From Leptospira_A sp046736045 (GTDB taxonomy: Bacteria; Spirochaetota; Leptospiria; Leptospirales; Leptospiraceae), in NCBI RefSeq assembly GCF_046736045.1, contig NZ_CP177134.1, positions 248,001 through 312,000 of the forward strand: 64,000 nt of DNA, read 5' to 3'. Shown piece by piece: positions 1 to 10,169 of this stretch. The first letter of the stretch is position 1. The number at the start of each line of letters is the position of its first letter. Under the pieces are notes generated by a model. The model was not told where the DNA came from, searched no databases, and saw nothing but the letters and a program-made list of their open reading frames with translations. Both the position numbers and the translations under genes were made by a program.

Positions 1-3000
1 TTACCCGCATTTTGCGCTCCATTCTGAAAGACTCCGTTATTTCCGGAAGAATTTTCATTCACAATTCCGAATATGGAATTGGCAGCACCGTTCCAGGAAG
101 ATTCGCAAACACGTGTCATATACTGATGGGAAGTATCGACAAATTGAATGGAAGGTTTTCCATTAATACCAGTTAGATTATATGTGGGTTCGTATCCGCC
201 CGGAGCCGTTAAATCCAAGCCGAGTCCGCCTGTCTCATAACCGCTCGAATCCTCCCAACTATTCACAGATCCACCTGCGGCTAAATCCGATTTGGTCTGA
301 GTATCAAAATAAAATTTCAAATTGGCAAATCCTGAACCGACAGTATAAGATCCGCCTAACTGATATGGATGCGGTCCGGACAGTGCACGGATTTCAGAGA
401 TCGATAAAGACCTGTTATAGAAAGAAATATCGTCCAGTTGTCCGCTCCAAAAAGAAGTGGATGTTTCGGAAGAGCCGATATGTACAATGTTTGAAGAAGA
501 AGCGGTCGAACCGGCTATGGTATTGATAAGAGTACCATTTAAGTAAACCATACTATTTGTTCCGTCATTGACATTGCAAAAATGATTCCAGGAATTGAGT
601 GGAAGCCTAAATTGAATAGTTAGAGCAGTGGAACCCGATCCCCAAACCAACTGGTTGTAATTCGTTAAGTCATACTTAACAGCTACTCTTGCAAACTGGA
701 GTCCTCCAAAACCAAAAGCGGCTTTTGCCTGTCCTGCCGACGGTCTGGCATTGGCACGCACCCAGCCGCATACGGATCTTGACTGCAAACCCTGCGGAAG
801 ATAGGAATGGGTTCCAAGCAATTGAGAATCGGTTCCGTTGAAACTATAAGCACTTGTTATTCCATAACGATCACTAGTTGCTGCGGCATTGGTGTTGATT
901 AGGGACGTTCCAAGTCCGGTAACATCCGAACCATCTCCGTTAAAATCATAATATGCGATCAAACCCGCAGGAATTTGCGCGGATAGATATCGGATTTGTG
1001 ATTCAGTCAATTCGTAATTATAAATCCTCAGGTCATCCAGTTTGCCCTTAAAAGGGGAACCGGATGAAAAAAATTGTCCCACTCTCAACTCGGTTGTGCC
1101 CGTATTCAGAGAAGTAGCGGTGTTGGAAGCGAGAAACCTGCCATTCATATATAATTTTTGAGTTCCTGCCGCATAACTTCCACATAGGTGAACCCAACGA
1201 TTCAACGAAACCATAGTATCAAATTCCAGATCGGTTCCCGAATATAATTTCGGCCTGATTTTTCCATCCGTATTGGAAAGTCCTAGTGCGAAAAATTCGT
1301 TTGCAGTTGCGTTTCCATAATTCAGGAATATGGAGCTATCCCCTTGAATCAGATCCGAAGGCTGAATCCATCCGCAAATCGTTCGGGATGCTTTTGCAAT
1401 AGGCAATCCTTCCGTCGCATAAGAACTATATCCACCCGTTCCCAAATAATTATGCGCCGTACTTGCCTGCCCTTCTTTACCCACAACCAAGTTGATACCG
1501 GAAGGACTCGAACCGGTATTCGCAAGCACCAAAGGACCTGCATCAGGATAATTACCATCTTTGAAATGAGCAACAAGCCCTACAGGCAAATTCGATCCGG
1601 CAAGTTGTGCAATTTCCGATTCGTTTAACACCCGATTGTAGATTCGAATGTCTGAAATATTTCCTTTAAAGCCCTGAGATCCTGTAATTTGTGAACCGAT
1701 CCGGACTTCCGAATTGATCGTATTCCATGCAGTGGGTGTTGCTTCTCTACCGATAAGATTTCCGTTTAAATAGGCGGAAGCAACATTATCCGAAGCCCGA
1801 TAACTACCACAAAGATGCATCCATTGCGCATCCACCCAGTTTGTATTTAGAATCAGATCATTACCGTAACCGAAGACATACATTCTTTTTGCACCGGAGG
1901 GAGTAATATCCAATGCCAATCCGCTTGCTGATCCGAGAGAAGCAGTTCCGTAACCGAAAATTGTATAGAGAGCGACGTTAGACGAAGTGAAATCCGACTT
2001 CACCCAAGCACAAAAAGTCCGATCCGAATTCCCAAAAGGCAAACCGGTTGGACTTGCGAGAAGAAGACTTTGCGTTCCATTGAAATAAAGAGAACCGTTG
2101 GTATCTCCGAATCTTCCGATTCCGTAAACAGGTCTCCCCGGCAAGGTGTTTGGTATGGAATTCAAACTATTGGAATTTGCATTTCCCGAATTTTCGTCCC
2201 TCCAGTTAATCGGAGTTATAGTTTCATCGGCGAATCCATTTAACGGCCAATAACCGACAAGGCTCGTTTCCTTGACCAATCTGATTTTATGATTGAGCTC
2301 GTCACCTGCATACATCCGGGAACCAACACTTGTAACAGAACTTATACGATTAAATCTGGCAACAGGACCCAATCCGGATGCAGAACCGGAAACGGTGTGC
2401 CCGGAAATAGTATCAGTAAAATTGCGAACAGTATCGATCATACGTAAAGAATGATTGAGCCGGTCACCGATAAATAAACGTTTGAATCCGTCACTGTAAA
2501 TTCCGTTAGATCCGCTTTGGAAACTTGCTTGGTCTGCCGGCCCTTGTGAAAATCCTCCGTTTGTTGCATTCGTTGCTGCAATTGTGGTTACCGTTTTGGT
2601 AACAATGTTTATTTTTCTGATACGGGGGAATGTTGCGGATGCTTGTGTGACAAAAAGAGAAATCCCATCGGTTGTGATTCCATAGGGAGAAGAGAAACTA
2701 GCAGCTGTTCCAACTGCATCCGCATTCCCGGAAGTCCCGTCACCTGCAAACGTATCGACTTCTCCCGTATTCAAATTGATTCTGCGAATTTTATGGTTTC
2801 CCGAATCGGTTACGTAAAGAAAACCATTCAATAAAACCAGATGGGATGGTGAACTAAAACGGGCATTATTCGGATTTAGAGAATCAACATTGCCCGAATT
2901 GCAATTTGTTCCGCCTGAAGGCCCTGCAACAGTTGTTACCTGAGATTTATAAAGATCGATTTTTCTGATTTTGTTTCCGCCATTATCCGCAACATAGATA

Positions 3001-5618
3001 TTGATTCCATCGGTCGCAAGTCCATAGGGCAATATCAGTTTAGCAGTTGCTAAATTACCATCCACATCTCCCGGGCAAACTGCGCCTCCCACAAGAGTGG
3101 ATACGGCATTTGAACTTGTCAGACTGACTCTACGCACAGCTACGTCGGTAGGAGGATTCCCGATTTGAGATATATAAAGATTGTCCCCATCCGTTACAGT
3201 TTGTACGACTGAATTGAAACTTGCCGAAAGCCCGGTCAAATTGTCCACGATTCCTGCGGAACCAGCCCCCGCAAAATCGGAAACTGTTCCCTGATAGGTG
3301 GTAAATTCCAACGGAGCCGGAGGGTATTTGGAAAAATTGGTACCGCTGGTAATTTTTCCCGTCTTACAAATGATTTGCGCTGTCAAATTATTTCCAAGGA
3401 CGGTTCCCGAAAGTAACGGGCCGGGAGCGGAAATCGTGCAGGTTTTTCCGGGAGGCGAAGAAGTAAGACTCAAATTATAACTGCTTCCCGAATTCAAAGC
3501 GGGCGAAGTATATGAGTTGCTCGGATCAGTGATTACAACAGGTCCCGAACCGTAATTGATTGTCACCGACTCACCCGTACCAAGCCCCGTCACTCCACCG
3601 ACCCCACTTCCCAATGTATAAGTATTGATAACGCAGGATAAATTGACATTCGTGATATCCGCATTGGTCACAGTGCCTGTTGCGTTGGAAAGAGAACAAG
3701 TCTGCCAAGGATAGGTAGGCTGCGTCGTTACTGAGACGGAATATGCGGCTCCCGATGCAACTTTGACCGGAAAACTATAACTGCCGTTTACCAAAAGCGA
3801 ATGGTCCGTATCCGAATTTTTTTTCACTAGGATCGGACCGGATCCTGACAAACCGGAAACAGTTCCTCTCACAAAATAATCTTTCACAGGATAACTTAAT
3901 GACTGTACGGTGCTTTGGGTATAATCGACCTTACATGCCCTAACCTTCACCTCCTGGTTATTGATACCGGGGTGAGAGTATGATCCGACGGTTCCCATTG
4001 TACAAGTGCTGATTGTATTGGAACAGATCGGATCGGTAGGAGTTGTGGTTCCCGCCGTATAACAAGTCCATGCTCCCGTTGTAGTGGAAGTGAAATTCAC
4101 CGATTCGTTTTGATCCAAACCGGTTGCGGACACTTTGTCCGGTGTGGGAGACGCGGCGATCATTTCATACGGTCCTGCCGTGAGAAGCCCGGAAGTAGTC
4201 CAGCCGGAACGGCATTGGATGGTTTTGATATAATTGTTCGGATTTGCGGAAATGGGAATCGTAGTAGTGGTGGAAGTTCCTGTACTACAAGTGGGATTGG
4301 ACTGAGCACCATTTCCCAAAGTATAGCGGAAGTCCGCACCTGAAACAGGAGCGCTCAAGGAAATATTTGTCGTATTCGCAAAGTTTGTCGGTGCAGAAGT
4401 AGCGAGTTCAGGTAAAGGAAGATTACAATCCAAAATCAAATTGCTGATATTGGAAGAAATGCTCGCAGGTCCTGTGCTTCCAGTTAAAGCGCAAGTTTGG
4501 TTTGGGGTGGTCGGTTGTGTCGAGACAGTCACCTGATATTGGCTTCCCCCCGGAATCGGGGTAGGAAAAGCAAAACTGGTAGCACCAGCAGAAAGATTCA
4601 AAGTTTGAGTCGCAAAGGGAGTGCCGCCTGTATTTGTTAGGCTGATAACTGTCCCCGAACCGATAATCGAGGATGCAGTTCCTCCCGGACTCGTGACAGT
4701 TCCTTGAACTAAAAATCCATTGCTGCAATTCACCATTACAATGTTTGTTGGCCCTGCCATCACTCCTGTCGGCGAAGGAATCGTGCAGACTCCCGAAATG
4801 ATATTTCCACCCGCATTTACAACCGAAAGAGAATAACCGGAGCCACTCAGACGATTGGTAGGAAAACTATAAGTTCCATCGGTTGCAATTGTAACTGTCT
4901 CGGAAGCATTTACCTGAACTTGCAACTCGGAACCGACTCCCAATGTACCTACAATTCCCACCACCTGAACGGACAAAGGATAAGATTGAGTCACGCAAAC
5001 GACAGAGATCGTGAGACCTGTGCTCGGAACGATTCCTGAAGCAGGGCTCGGACTGATCATGGAACATGTTTGCCAAGGATTCGTAGGTTGAGCTGCAATA
5101 CTCAAAGAATAAGCAAAATTTTTCTCTACAGGCGTAAAAGAAAATCCGGTCGAATTGATATCCCTTGTTTCCCTTCCATTGAAAATTTGTAATCCGGAAC
5201 CGAGTAACCCGGCAGCAGTTCCTTCCATGGTAAGCAGTTCATCACCACATACGATCTGTATGGTAGTAATATCTCCCTTCAGTATGGTGCCCGATCCGGA
5301 GGAAACCTTACAGTCTTGCGGTGGTTTGGTGGGCTTGGTTTTGATTTTCACATCATAAGAGGATTGGGCGGGGTATTTTGTTTGAAATTGATAGACACCG
5401 TTTTTGGAGATTGCAGGAGAGACTTCTCCTTTGTTTTCAATTTCAAGCCCTGATCCGAGTAACCCGCTGACCTGAAAGGAAACTGAGTAAGTGGTGTTTG
5501 TTTGAAATACACGAAGCAACCCGTAACTTTCGAGAATGGATTTATTTAAGCCGGGAAAACTACAGGAGAAAAAAAAGAACGGAAAAATAGCAACATACAA
5601 AAAGAATCGCTTTAACAT
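1..5618 (-). CDS. Giant multidomain surface lipoprotein (Ig-like modules, NHL propeller, LamG repeats), 3' end outside window
   Basis: The frame is open from ATG at 5618 to the left edge, about 1872 codons, and the C-terminus lies outside the window. The N-terminus has Lys/Arg, a phenylalanine-rich hydrophobic stretch and FFFSCS, a plausible spirochaete lipobox. Residues about 40-400 contain several Ig-like modules of about 95 residues, each ending in a stretch like QPTNPWQTCS. After a chitobiase-like segment and two more modules, residues about 770-1120 form NHL-type repeats with motifs such as IYVADNGGNKIRKID and VTTVAG. Residues about 1120-1740 hold three LamG/concanavalin-like modules ending in DIRIYNR..L or DDLRIYNYEL, and a fourth begins before the edge. 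Expected role: a large secreted adhesin or carbohydrate-binding lipoprotein. Domain names come from motif reading; the function is inferred. Confidence 0.85.
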   Translation of the reverse strand, partial: MLKRFFLYVAIFPFFFFSCSFPGLNKSILESYGLLRVFQTNTTYSVSFQVSGLLGSGLEIENKGEVSPAISKNGVYQFQTKYPAQSSYDVKIKTKPTKPPQDCKVSSGSGTILKGDITTIQIVCGDELLTMEGTAAGLLGSGLQIFNGRETRDINSTGFSFTPVEKNFAYSLSIAAQPTNPWQTCSMISPSPASGIVPSTGLTISVVCVTQSYPLSVQVVGIVGTLGVGSELQVQVNASETVTIATDGTYSFPTNRLSGSGYSLSVVNAGGNIISGVCTIPSPTGVMAGPTNIVMVNCSNGFLVQGTVTSPGGTASSIIGSGTVISLTNTGGTPFATQTLNLSAGATSFAFPTPIPGGSQYQVTVSTQPTTPNQTCALTGSTGPASISSNISNLILDCNLPLPELATSAPTNFANTTNISLSAPVSGADFRYTLGNGAQSNPTCSTGTSTTTTIPISANPNNYIKTIQCRSGWTTSGLLTAGPYEMIAASPTPDKVSATGLDQNESVNFTSTTTGAWTCYTAGTTTPTDPICSNTISTCTMGTVGSYSHPGINNQEVKVRACKVDYTQSTVQSLSYPVKDYFVRGTVSGLSGSGPILVKKNSDTDHSLLVNGSYSFPVKVASGAAYSVSVTTQPTYPWQTCSLSNATGTVTNADITNVNLSCVINTYTLGSGVGGVTGLGTGESVTINYGSGPVVITDPSNSYTSPALNSGSSYNLSLTSSPPGKTCTISAPGPLLSGTVLGNNLTAQIICKTGKITSGTNFSKYPPAPLEFTTYQGTVSDFAGAGSAGIVDNLTGLSASFNSVVQTVTDGDNLYISQIGNPPTDVAVRRVSLTSSNAVSTLVGGAVCPGDVDGNLATAKLILPYGLATDGINIYVADNGGNKIRKIDLYKSQVTTVAGPSGGTNCNSGNVDSLNPNNARFSSPSHLVLLNGFLYVTDSGNHKIRRINLNTGEVDTFAGDGTSGNADAVGTAASFSSPYGITTDGISLFVTQASATFPRIRKINIVTKTVTTIAATNATNGGFSQGPADQASFQSGSNGIYSDGFKRLFIGDRLNHSLRMIDTVRNFTDTISGHTVSGSASGLGPVARFNRISSVTSVGSRMYAGDELNHKIRLVKETSLVGYWPLNGFADETITPINWRDENSGNANSNSLNSIPNTLPGRPVYGIGRFGDTNGSLYFNGTQSLLLASPTGLPFGNSDRTFCAWVKSDFTSSNVALYTIFGYGTASLGSASGLALDITPSGAKRMYVFGYGNDLILNTNWVDAQWMHLCGSYRASDNVASAYLNGNLIGREATPTAWNTINSEVRIGSQITGSQGFKGNISDIRIYNRVLNESEIAQLAGSNLPVGLVAHFKDGNYPDAGPLVLANTGSSPSGINLVVGKEGQASTAHNYLGTGGYSSYATEGLPIAKASRTICGWIQPSDLIQGDSSIFLNYGNATANEFFALGLSNTDGKIRPKLYSGTDLEFDTMVSLNRWVHLCGSYAAGTQKLYMNGRFLASNTATSLNTGTTELRVGQFFSSGSPFKGKLDDLRIYNYELTESQIRYLSAQIPAGLIAYYDFNGDGSDVTGLGTSLINTNAAATSDRYGITSAYSFNGTDSQLLGTHSYLPQGLQSRSVCGWVRANARPSAGQAKAAFGFGGLQFARVAVKYDLTNYNQLVWGSGSTALTIQFRLPLNSWNHFCNVNDGTNSMVYLNGTLINTIAGSTASSSNIVHIGSSETSTSFWSGQLDDISFYNRSLSISEIRALSGPHPYQLGGSYTVGSGFANLKFYFDTQTKSDLAAGGSVNSWEDSSGYETGGLGLDLTAPGGYEPTYNLTGINGKPSIQFVDTSHQYMTRVCESSWNGAANSIFGIVNENSSGNNGVFQNGAQNAG

Positions 5619-5762
5619 ACTAGTTTTCCAGTTTGCAAGAGTTTGCTATTTACTTAATTTAAGTATCGAATTAAGAAATAATGTATTTCGAATAGGAAAA
5701 TAATTTTTTGATACACGTAAAGTTTGCATCCAACCCACTACGCGAATGAGGGATATAAATTT

Positions 5763-6188
5763 GTGACAATATCCATTCTACCCAAACTGATTCGGAGCTT
5801 ATGCAGATTTATTTTGCTTATATTATTTGCATTTTTTCTATTTTGTGCAAACGAGGAAGAGGAAAAACAGCTCGGAACAAAATGGGAACCTATTCCTCCG
5901 CGCCCACCCCAATACTCGTATTCCGAATCTTTGTACAGACAAAACGGATGTGCTTCTTGCCATGGGGCAAAGGGTGACGGTCAAGGTGAATATGCGAACT
6001 CGGAAGGAATGGGATTTCTCCCCAACTTCACTTCAGCCGCAGGTTTTCGATCCGGCAGTAGCCAAGCTGCCATCAGAAGATCCATTTCCAATGGAATCCT
6101 CGGAACAAAAATGGGAGCTTATTCCTATCTGAAATTTCATGAACTGGAAGCCATCACTCATTTCGTATATGAGTTACGAAAAAAATGA
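5763..6188 (+). CDS. c-type cytochrome lipoprotein
   Basis: A single CASCH haem-attachment motif follows a hydrophobic leader ending in LFCANE, so the protein is probably a lipid-anchored periplasmic electron carrier. A downstream TKMGAYSYL provides a likely axial Met. The short length (about 141 residues) fits a class I monohaem cytochrome c domain. I chose GTG at 5763 because GAGGGA lies 9 nt upstream; a TTG 39 nt earlier keeps the frame open but has no ribosome-binding site. It stands alone, with its stop close to the end of a convergent gene. The redox partner is not evident from context. Confidence 0.8.
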   Translation: MTISILPKLIRSLCRFILLILFAFFLFCANEEEEKQLGTKWEPIPPRPPQYSYSESLYRQNGCASCHGAKGDGQGEYANSEGMGFLPNFTSAAGFRSGSSQAAIRRSISNGILGTKMGAYSYLKFHELEAITHFVYELRKK

Positions 6189-6196
6189 TCAAACGA

Positions 6197-7249
6197 TCAG
6201 GGAAGTTTCGTTTCAGAAAGGACTTCTTCGATATCTTTCATGGCGATTTCTTTTCCTCTGAAAAAAACATTTGTCTTTTTTAAAGCAGAATCACCTAATA
6301 ACGATTTTCCTTTTAAACATTTTTCCAAACATACTTCCAGATCTTTTTTTAAATCTGCCGCCGAATGTATATTTTGCGATTTCAACTGCCCTCCGCTTCC
6401 TCCGTATATCGTCGATTCAAAATATTCGGACACTCTTGTGATTTGAAATAATCCCTTCCAATCAAGTCCCCAAAATTCGTTTAAATAAAAATATGCAGAC
6501 TCCACTTCTTTCCGTAAATCCTCAGTTGGATTCATTCTCCAGGAAATCAAAGGATTCAAAACTGCGTTTAAAACCGAATTCAAAAAAGTATTGTCCCAAA
6601 GATTGGAAAACCGGGAATCCTCCGCACTACTCATTGCATTGTATTCCAACTCCATAAGAGAACCTGCATTCTTCATTTGTTCCTGCATTTTTTGAAAATA
6701 ATGTTCCATCTGAGGATTGGAAACAACTCCTTTTCCATCCGAGGAAAAATCACTCCCTGATTGCAGCATTTTCTCCAAACCATTCCGCATCACTTCATTT
6801 AGGTGAGATCGGGACATTTCCAAAAACAAATCCTCTTCCTCCATCTTGCATAAAAACTCAGGCCCGGTTTTACTTTCTTTTTCCAATTGGAAAACCCGTT
6901 CATATACTTTTTTAGTAAGAGAAAGATTTGTATCCGTCGGTAATGCTTCATAGGCTAAATGATATCCTTTTGCAATTTCGGAAGGAGCGGGAATTGTAGT
7001 TCTCTTAGGCGCCAACTTGGATTGTTCCATCGAGAGTTTTCCGTAATATCCTATGATTCGATTGAAGTAATCTTTTGCGGTTGCCTTTTCCATAAATTCA
7101 ATATAAGAATTTGTTTCCGCGAGTTTTTCCATTTCACGAAGTAATACATTTACTTCCAAAACAATTTTATTTTCCTTCGGAAGAAGATTCAGATAAGGGT
7201 CAATCCCTGCTTTATAACCATCCAATAAACCGCGCAATCCCTCTTCCAT
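6197..7249 (-). CDS. Hypothetical protein, mostly helical, 350 aa
   Basis: I do not recognise this family. The protein is soluble, charged and mostly alpha-helical by composition, with no signal peptide, membrane segment or obvious catalytic motif. It starts 3 nt after the stop of the preceding gene (7253-7867) and is the third gene of an apparent minus-strand operon with the SDR-type enzyme at 7879-8583. The tight spacing suggests the two hypothetical proteins work together. Codon use resembles the neighbours. Confidence 0.75.
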   Translation of the reverse strand: MEEGLRGLLDGYKAGIDPYLNLLPKENKIVLEVNVLLREMEKLAETNSYIEFMEKATAKDYFNRIIGYYGKLSMEQSKLAPKRTTIPAPSEIAKGYHLAYEALPTDTNLSLTKKVYERVFQLEKESKTGPEFLCKMEEEDLFLEMSRSHLNEVMRNGLEKMLQSGSDFSSDGKGVVSNPQMEHYFQKMQEQMKNAGSLMELEYNAMSSAEDSRFSNLWDNTFLNSVLNAVLNPLISWRMNPTEDLRKEVESAYFYLNEFWGLDWKGLFQITRVSEYFESTIYGGSGGQLKSQNIHSAADLKKDLEVCLEKCLKGKSLLGDSALKKTNVFFRGKEIAMKDIEEVLSETKLP

Positions 7250-7252
7250 ATT

Positions 7253-7867
7253 TTAAACCGGGCTCCCCGCAACCTCTTCGTATAATTTTTGTAATGTGAC
7301 AATCTTATCTTTCGGAAATATATTGATATATAAATAAGGTTTTTTAAAAAAAGATTCAAAACCGAACTCAGGATCGGAAGTTCTGACTTTTCCGAATTCT
7401 TCCCGAATGAGACCTGCAAAGTATAATTTGTCCTTTTTTTCCGGCTTAACTTTCAATTCTACCAGATAATTCAAAATCAAAACTGCGGAATTCAATCTCT
7501 CCGATGCAATGTTTTCCAACTTAATTCCGATAGGAAGTTTTGTCGCCAAATCAGAGTAAGTTTGACAAGATTTTGCAATCGTATATTTTCTGTTTGCCGA
7601 CTCTGCAAATTCATTCAGACCGATGGATTCATATAATCGGATGATTGATTTATAACGGTCCAGATGTTCCGAACGCGCAACCGGGAAAAAATCGGCAAAC
7701 TCTCCCAAACGGTCCAGATATTCTTCGTAAGTCCCGCCTTGTTTCGCAAAAGAAATGATTTTTTCATAAATCGGAATCTGATATGAATTCAAGTCCGGGT
7801 TATTTTGCAGTTTGGAAAGTCTCGACTCCAAATAACGTAAGTGATACGACATTTCTTCGGAAATCAT
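7253..7867 (-). CDS. Hypothetical protein, 204 aa
   Basis: Unrecognised soluble, helix-rich protein. The start is supported by AGGAG upstream of ATG at 7867. It lies 11 nt after the SDR-type gene and 3 nt before the next hypothetical gene, so the three are very probably co-transcribed. It is rich in Tyr, Lys and Glu, with no membrane segment. No function can be assigned from the sequence. Confidence 0.75.
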   Translation of the reverse strand: MISEEMSYHLRYLESRLSKLQNNPDLNSYQIPIYEKIISFAKQGGTYEEYLDRLGEFADFFPVARSEHLDRYKSIIRLYESIGLNEFAESANRKYTIAKSCQTYSDLATKLPIGIKLENIASERLNSAVLILNYLVELKVKPEKKDKLYFAGLIREEFGKVRTSDPEFGFESFFKKPYLYINIFPKDKIVTLQKLYEEVAGSPV

Positions 7868-7878
7868 AAACCTTTCTC

Positions 7879-8583
7879 CTAAACAACCGGCCGTTTACTT
7901 AGTTCTTGAAATTCTTTCCATTGATAAACGGCGGTCTTAGGCAAAGAAGTGATGTCAGGAGTTAAGGCAATTTCTGCAATCGACTTTCCCAAATCGGAAA
8001 CAGTCACTCCCCGTAAATTGGAAAAACCACCGAAAAACAAAGGTCCAACCTTCGGCCATAAAAATAAAATCGCAGCCTGAGATTTTCCATAACGGTTGAT
8101 AGGTGTCAATATCATGGAAGGGCGAAACAAACTTAAAACGTCAAACTGCATGGAACGAAGTCCATCTTCTATCTCTCCTTTTGTTTTCAAATAGAAAGAA
8201 GATGATTTACTGTTGGCTCCGACAGAACCGAGAAGTAAAAAATGTTTTACTCCCTTTGCTTTGCATGCTCTGGCAAAATCCAAAACAGCATCTCTGTCTA
8301 TTTGAATGAATTCTTCCTTTGTCATTTTGGAGGGTTCACCGACACCTAATGTGCAAATGGCGGTATCGTGTTCGGATAAATAATCGGAATAAGAAGAAGG
8401 ATTAAAAATATCGATATTATGTTGGGTGAGTGTAATGGAGCCTGACGACTCCCGGATTTCCACTTTTTTGCGACCCAAAAAAGTCAAATGAGACAGTCTA
8501 TTCGAAGAAACTAATGTTTTCCAAGTCTCCGTTCCCACTGCACCTGAGCCGCCTAGAATCAAAATTTTCTTTTTTTCCATCAT
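7879..8583 (-). CDS. NAD(P)-binding atypical short-chain dehydrogenase (HTATIP2/TIP30-like)
   Basis: The N-terminus has a beta strand followed by GGSGAVG, a Rossmann dinucleotide-binding loop. A GRK at about residue 40 suggests NADP preference, and CTLG, LLGSVG and FRPSMIL mark the later strands of an atypical SDR. The length of about 234 residues fits the HTATIP2/YbjT-like NAD(P)H-binding group. ATG at 8583 was chosen because AGGA lies 7 nt upstream; a GTG two codons earlier is too close to that site. It is the first gene of a three-gene minus-strand operon and diverges from the outer-membrane protein gene. The substrate is unknown. Confidence 0.75.
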   Translation of the reverse strand: MMEKKKILILGGSGAVGTETWKTLVSSNRLSHLTFLGRKKVEIRESSGSITLTQHNIDIFNPSSYSDYLSEHDTAICTLGVGEPSKMTKEEFIQIDRDAVLDFARACKAKGVKHFLLLGSVGANSKSSSFYLKTKGEIEDGLRSMQFDVLSLFRPSMILTPINRYGKSQAAILFLWPKVGPLFFGGFSNLRGVTVSDLGKSIAEIALTPDITSLPKTAVYQWKEFQELSKRPVV

Positions 8584-8674
8584 GAACACATCCTTCCTTT
8601 TTCATTCCCTTGAATTTCAATGGACAAGAAAATCTATTTCTCTTAAATTTTTATGTCAAGAGTATAACTTGGCC

Positions 8675-9643
8675 ATGAAATTTGAAGTTTATTGTTTATG
8701 TATCTCTTTTGTCTTTTTTGTTTGGTCCTTTGGTTCGCTCCATTCGGAAGAGAACGAAACTGCAAACGCTTCCAAAAAAGAAAGATCCTCTTCCTTTGAA
8801 TTGTTACTGAAAAGACAGACCTATCACTTCATCCCTTACGAATATACTTCATTGACCGAAGTTCAAAACTTACATCAGTCGGCAACCACCGACAAACTCC
8901 GCCAAAACTCAAAAGTACTGATTCCTTTCGTATTCGGTTACGAAAACCATGAAAAGAATTATAAACTGGAAATTTCCTATTTTGAAATGGAAATCGTAAA
9001 CCCGAATGTTTTGGTTTTACGTACAAATGAAAATCAAATCTCATTCAACCGTGAATATTTAACACCGGTTACCAGGTCAGAACTGGAAGCAAATGCCTAT
9101 CGGAAATTTTATCTGGCAGAGGATTGGAACCTGTATCTTGGAGGAGGAATTCGAAATATAAACAAATATAAATACGGAACTTATCTGGGTGAAGGTGCCT
9201 TTCAGGAATATTTTTTCACTTACGGACCCCAAGTCTCAATCAAATCCGAGTATTCTGTCATGGAAAGAATGAAAGTTTCCATAGGGTTCGATGGATTTTA
9301 TACGCAAGGGAATCGTTTTTTAAAAGATCCTATCTTAAATTCTCAAACTTTTACGTTTCCCGTAAACATTGCAGGGACGGAAGGAATCTATCGTGGTTAT
9401 GAACTGGATGTGTCCTTAAGTTATCGTTTTTTTGAAAATTTCAAATTCTATATCGGATACAATCAGATTGAATCCAAATTCAGTTACCTGAATTTTCACC
9501 AAATCAATGTTACTTATTTGAATTCCGGATGGAATGGAAATGATTCCACTTTTTCGGAAATTCCCTCTTTTTCCCAACCGACCCAAACGGGAAATTTCGA
9601 AACACTGAAAGGAATTTATTTGGGCGGTTCGGTTAATTTTTAG
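8675..9643 (+). CDS. Probable outer-membrane beta-barrel protein, Leptospira OMP type
   Basis: A signal peptide (MKFEVYC..., hydrophobic core, SLHSEE) precedes a protein of alternating polar and aromatic strands that ends in GIYLGGSVNF. This terminal aromatic residue is typical of outer-membrane barrels. The layout and the early KRQTYHFIPYEY segment are reminiscent of the LA_2444/LA_4059 outer-membrane family of Leptospira, which I offer as likely, not proven. An ATG at 8582 is in frame but has no ribosome-binding site and would put 31 extra residues before the signal peptide, so ATG 8675 is preferred. It is divergent from the SDR operon. Confidence 0.65.
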   Translation: MKFEVYCLCISFVFFVWSFGSLHSEENETANASKKERSSSFELLLKRQTYHFIPYEYTSLTEVQNLHQSATTDKLRQNSKVLIPFVFGYENHEKNYKLEISYFEMEIVNPNVLVLRTNENQISFNREYLTPVTRSELEANAYRKFYLAEDWNLYLGGGIRNINKYKYGTYLGEGAFQEYFFTYGPQVSIKSEYSVMERMKVSIGFDGFYTQGNRFLKDPILNSQTFTFPVNIAGTEGIYRGYELDVSLSYRFFENFKFYIGYNQIESKFSYLNFHQINVTYLNSGWNGNDSTFSEIPSFSQPTQTGNFETLKGIYLGGSVNF

Positions 9644-9733
9644 AAATCGCAGAAAAAAATCCTGATCAACAATTTCTCAAAATTTCTGTCACGGAATTAA
9701 AACATGAAACGTCTTCCTTTCAGGAAAATAACA

Positions 9734-10168
9734 ATGACTACAAGATTGAATCACACAAAAGCCTATCCGGAAGCATTCCAGATTATGCTTAAAAATGAAG
9801 AATTTGCCAAAAACAGCGGAATTGAGACAAAGTTGTATGAGCTGATTAAAATTCGGGTTTCTCAAATCAACGGCTGCGCCTTCTGCATAGACATGCATAC
9901 GTCTGACACGAGAAAGGCGGGAGAAGAGGAAAAAAGAATCTACCTGCTCAATGCCTGGAGAGAAGCATCGTTTTATTCCGATAAGGAAAAAGCGGCATTG
10001 GAACTCGCAGAAGAAGTGACCAAAATTTCCGAAAAAGGAGTCAGTGAAGGATGTTATGAAAAAGTAAGAAAACACTTCGACGAACGGGAGTTTGTTTCTT
10101 TAATTTTTCTGATCAATACGATCAACTCCTGGAATAGAATTGCCATCTCTACGGGAATGGGAGTGTAA
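9734..10168 (+). CDS. AhpD-like / carboxymuconolactone decarboxylase family protein
   Basis: The protein has the AhpD-type active-site motif GCAFCIDMHT (Cys48, Cys51, His55 counted from the chosen start), in which the Cys pair and His act in peroxide reduction. Around it are the helices typical of the CMD domain (YELIKIRVSQING). The C-terminal NTINSWNRIAI is also characteristic. The length of 144 residues matches single-domain members. ATG at 9734 is preferred over 9704 because AGGAAA lies just upstream. Likely role: cytoplasmic antioxidant alkylhydroperoxidase; the natural substrate and electron donor are unknown. Confidence 0.85.
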   Translation: MTTRLNHTKAYPEAFQIMLKNEEFAKNSGIETKLYELIKIRVSQINGCAFCIDMHTSDTRKAGEEEKRIYLLNAWREASFYSDKEKAALELAEEVTKISEKGVSEGCYEKVRKHFDEREFVSLIFLINTINSWNRIAISTGMGV

Positions 10169-10169
10169 C

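Noticed and set aside
4423..4728. Open frame in another minus-strand frame inside the giant lipoprotein gene
   Set aside because: It is a shadow of the long continuous frame that runs from 5618 to the window edge.
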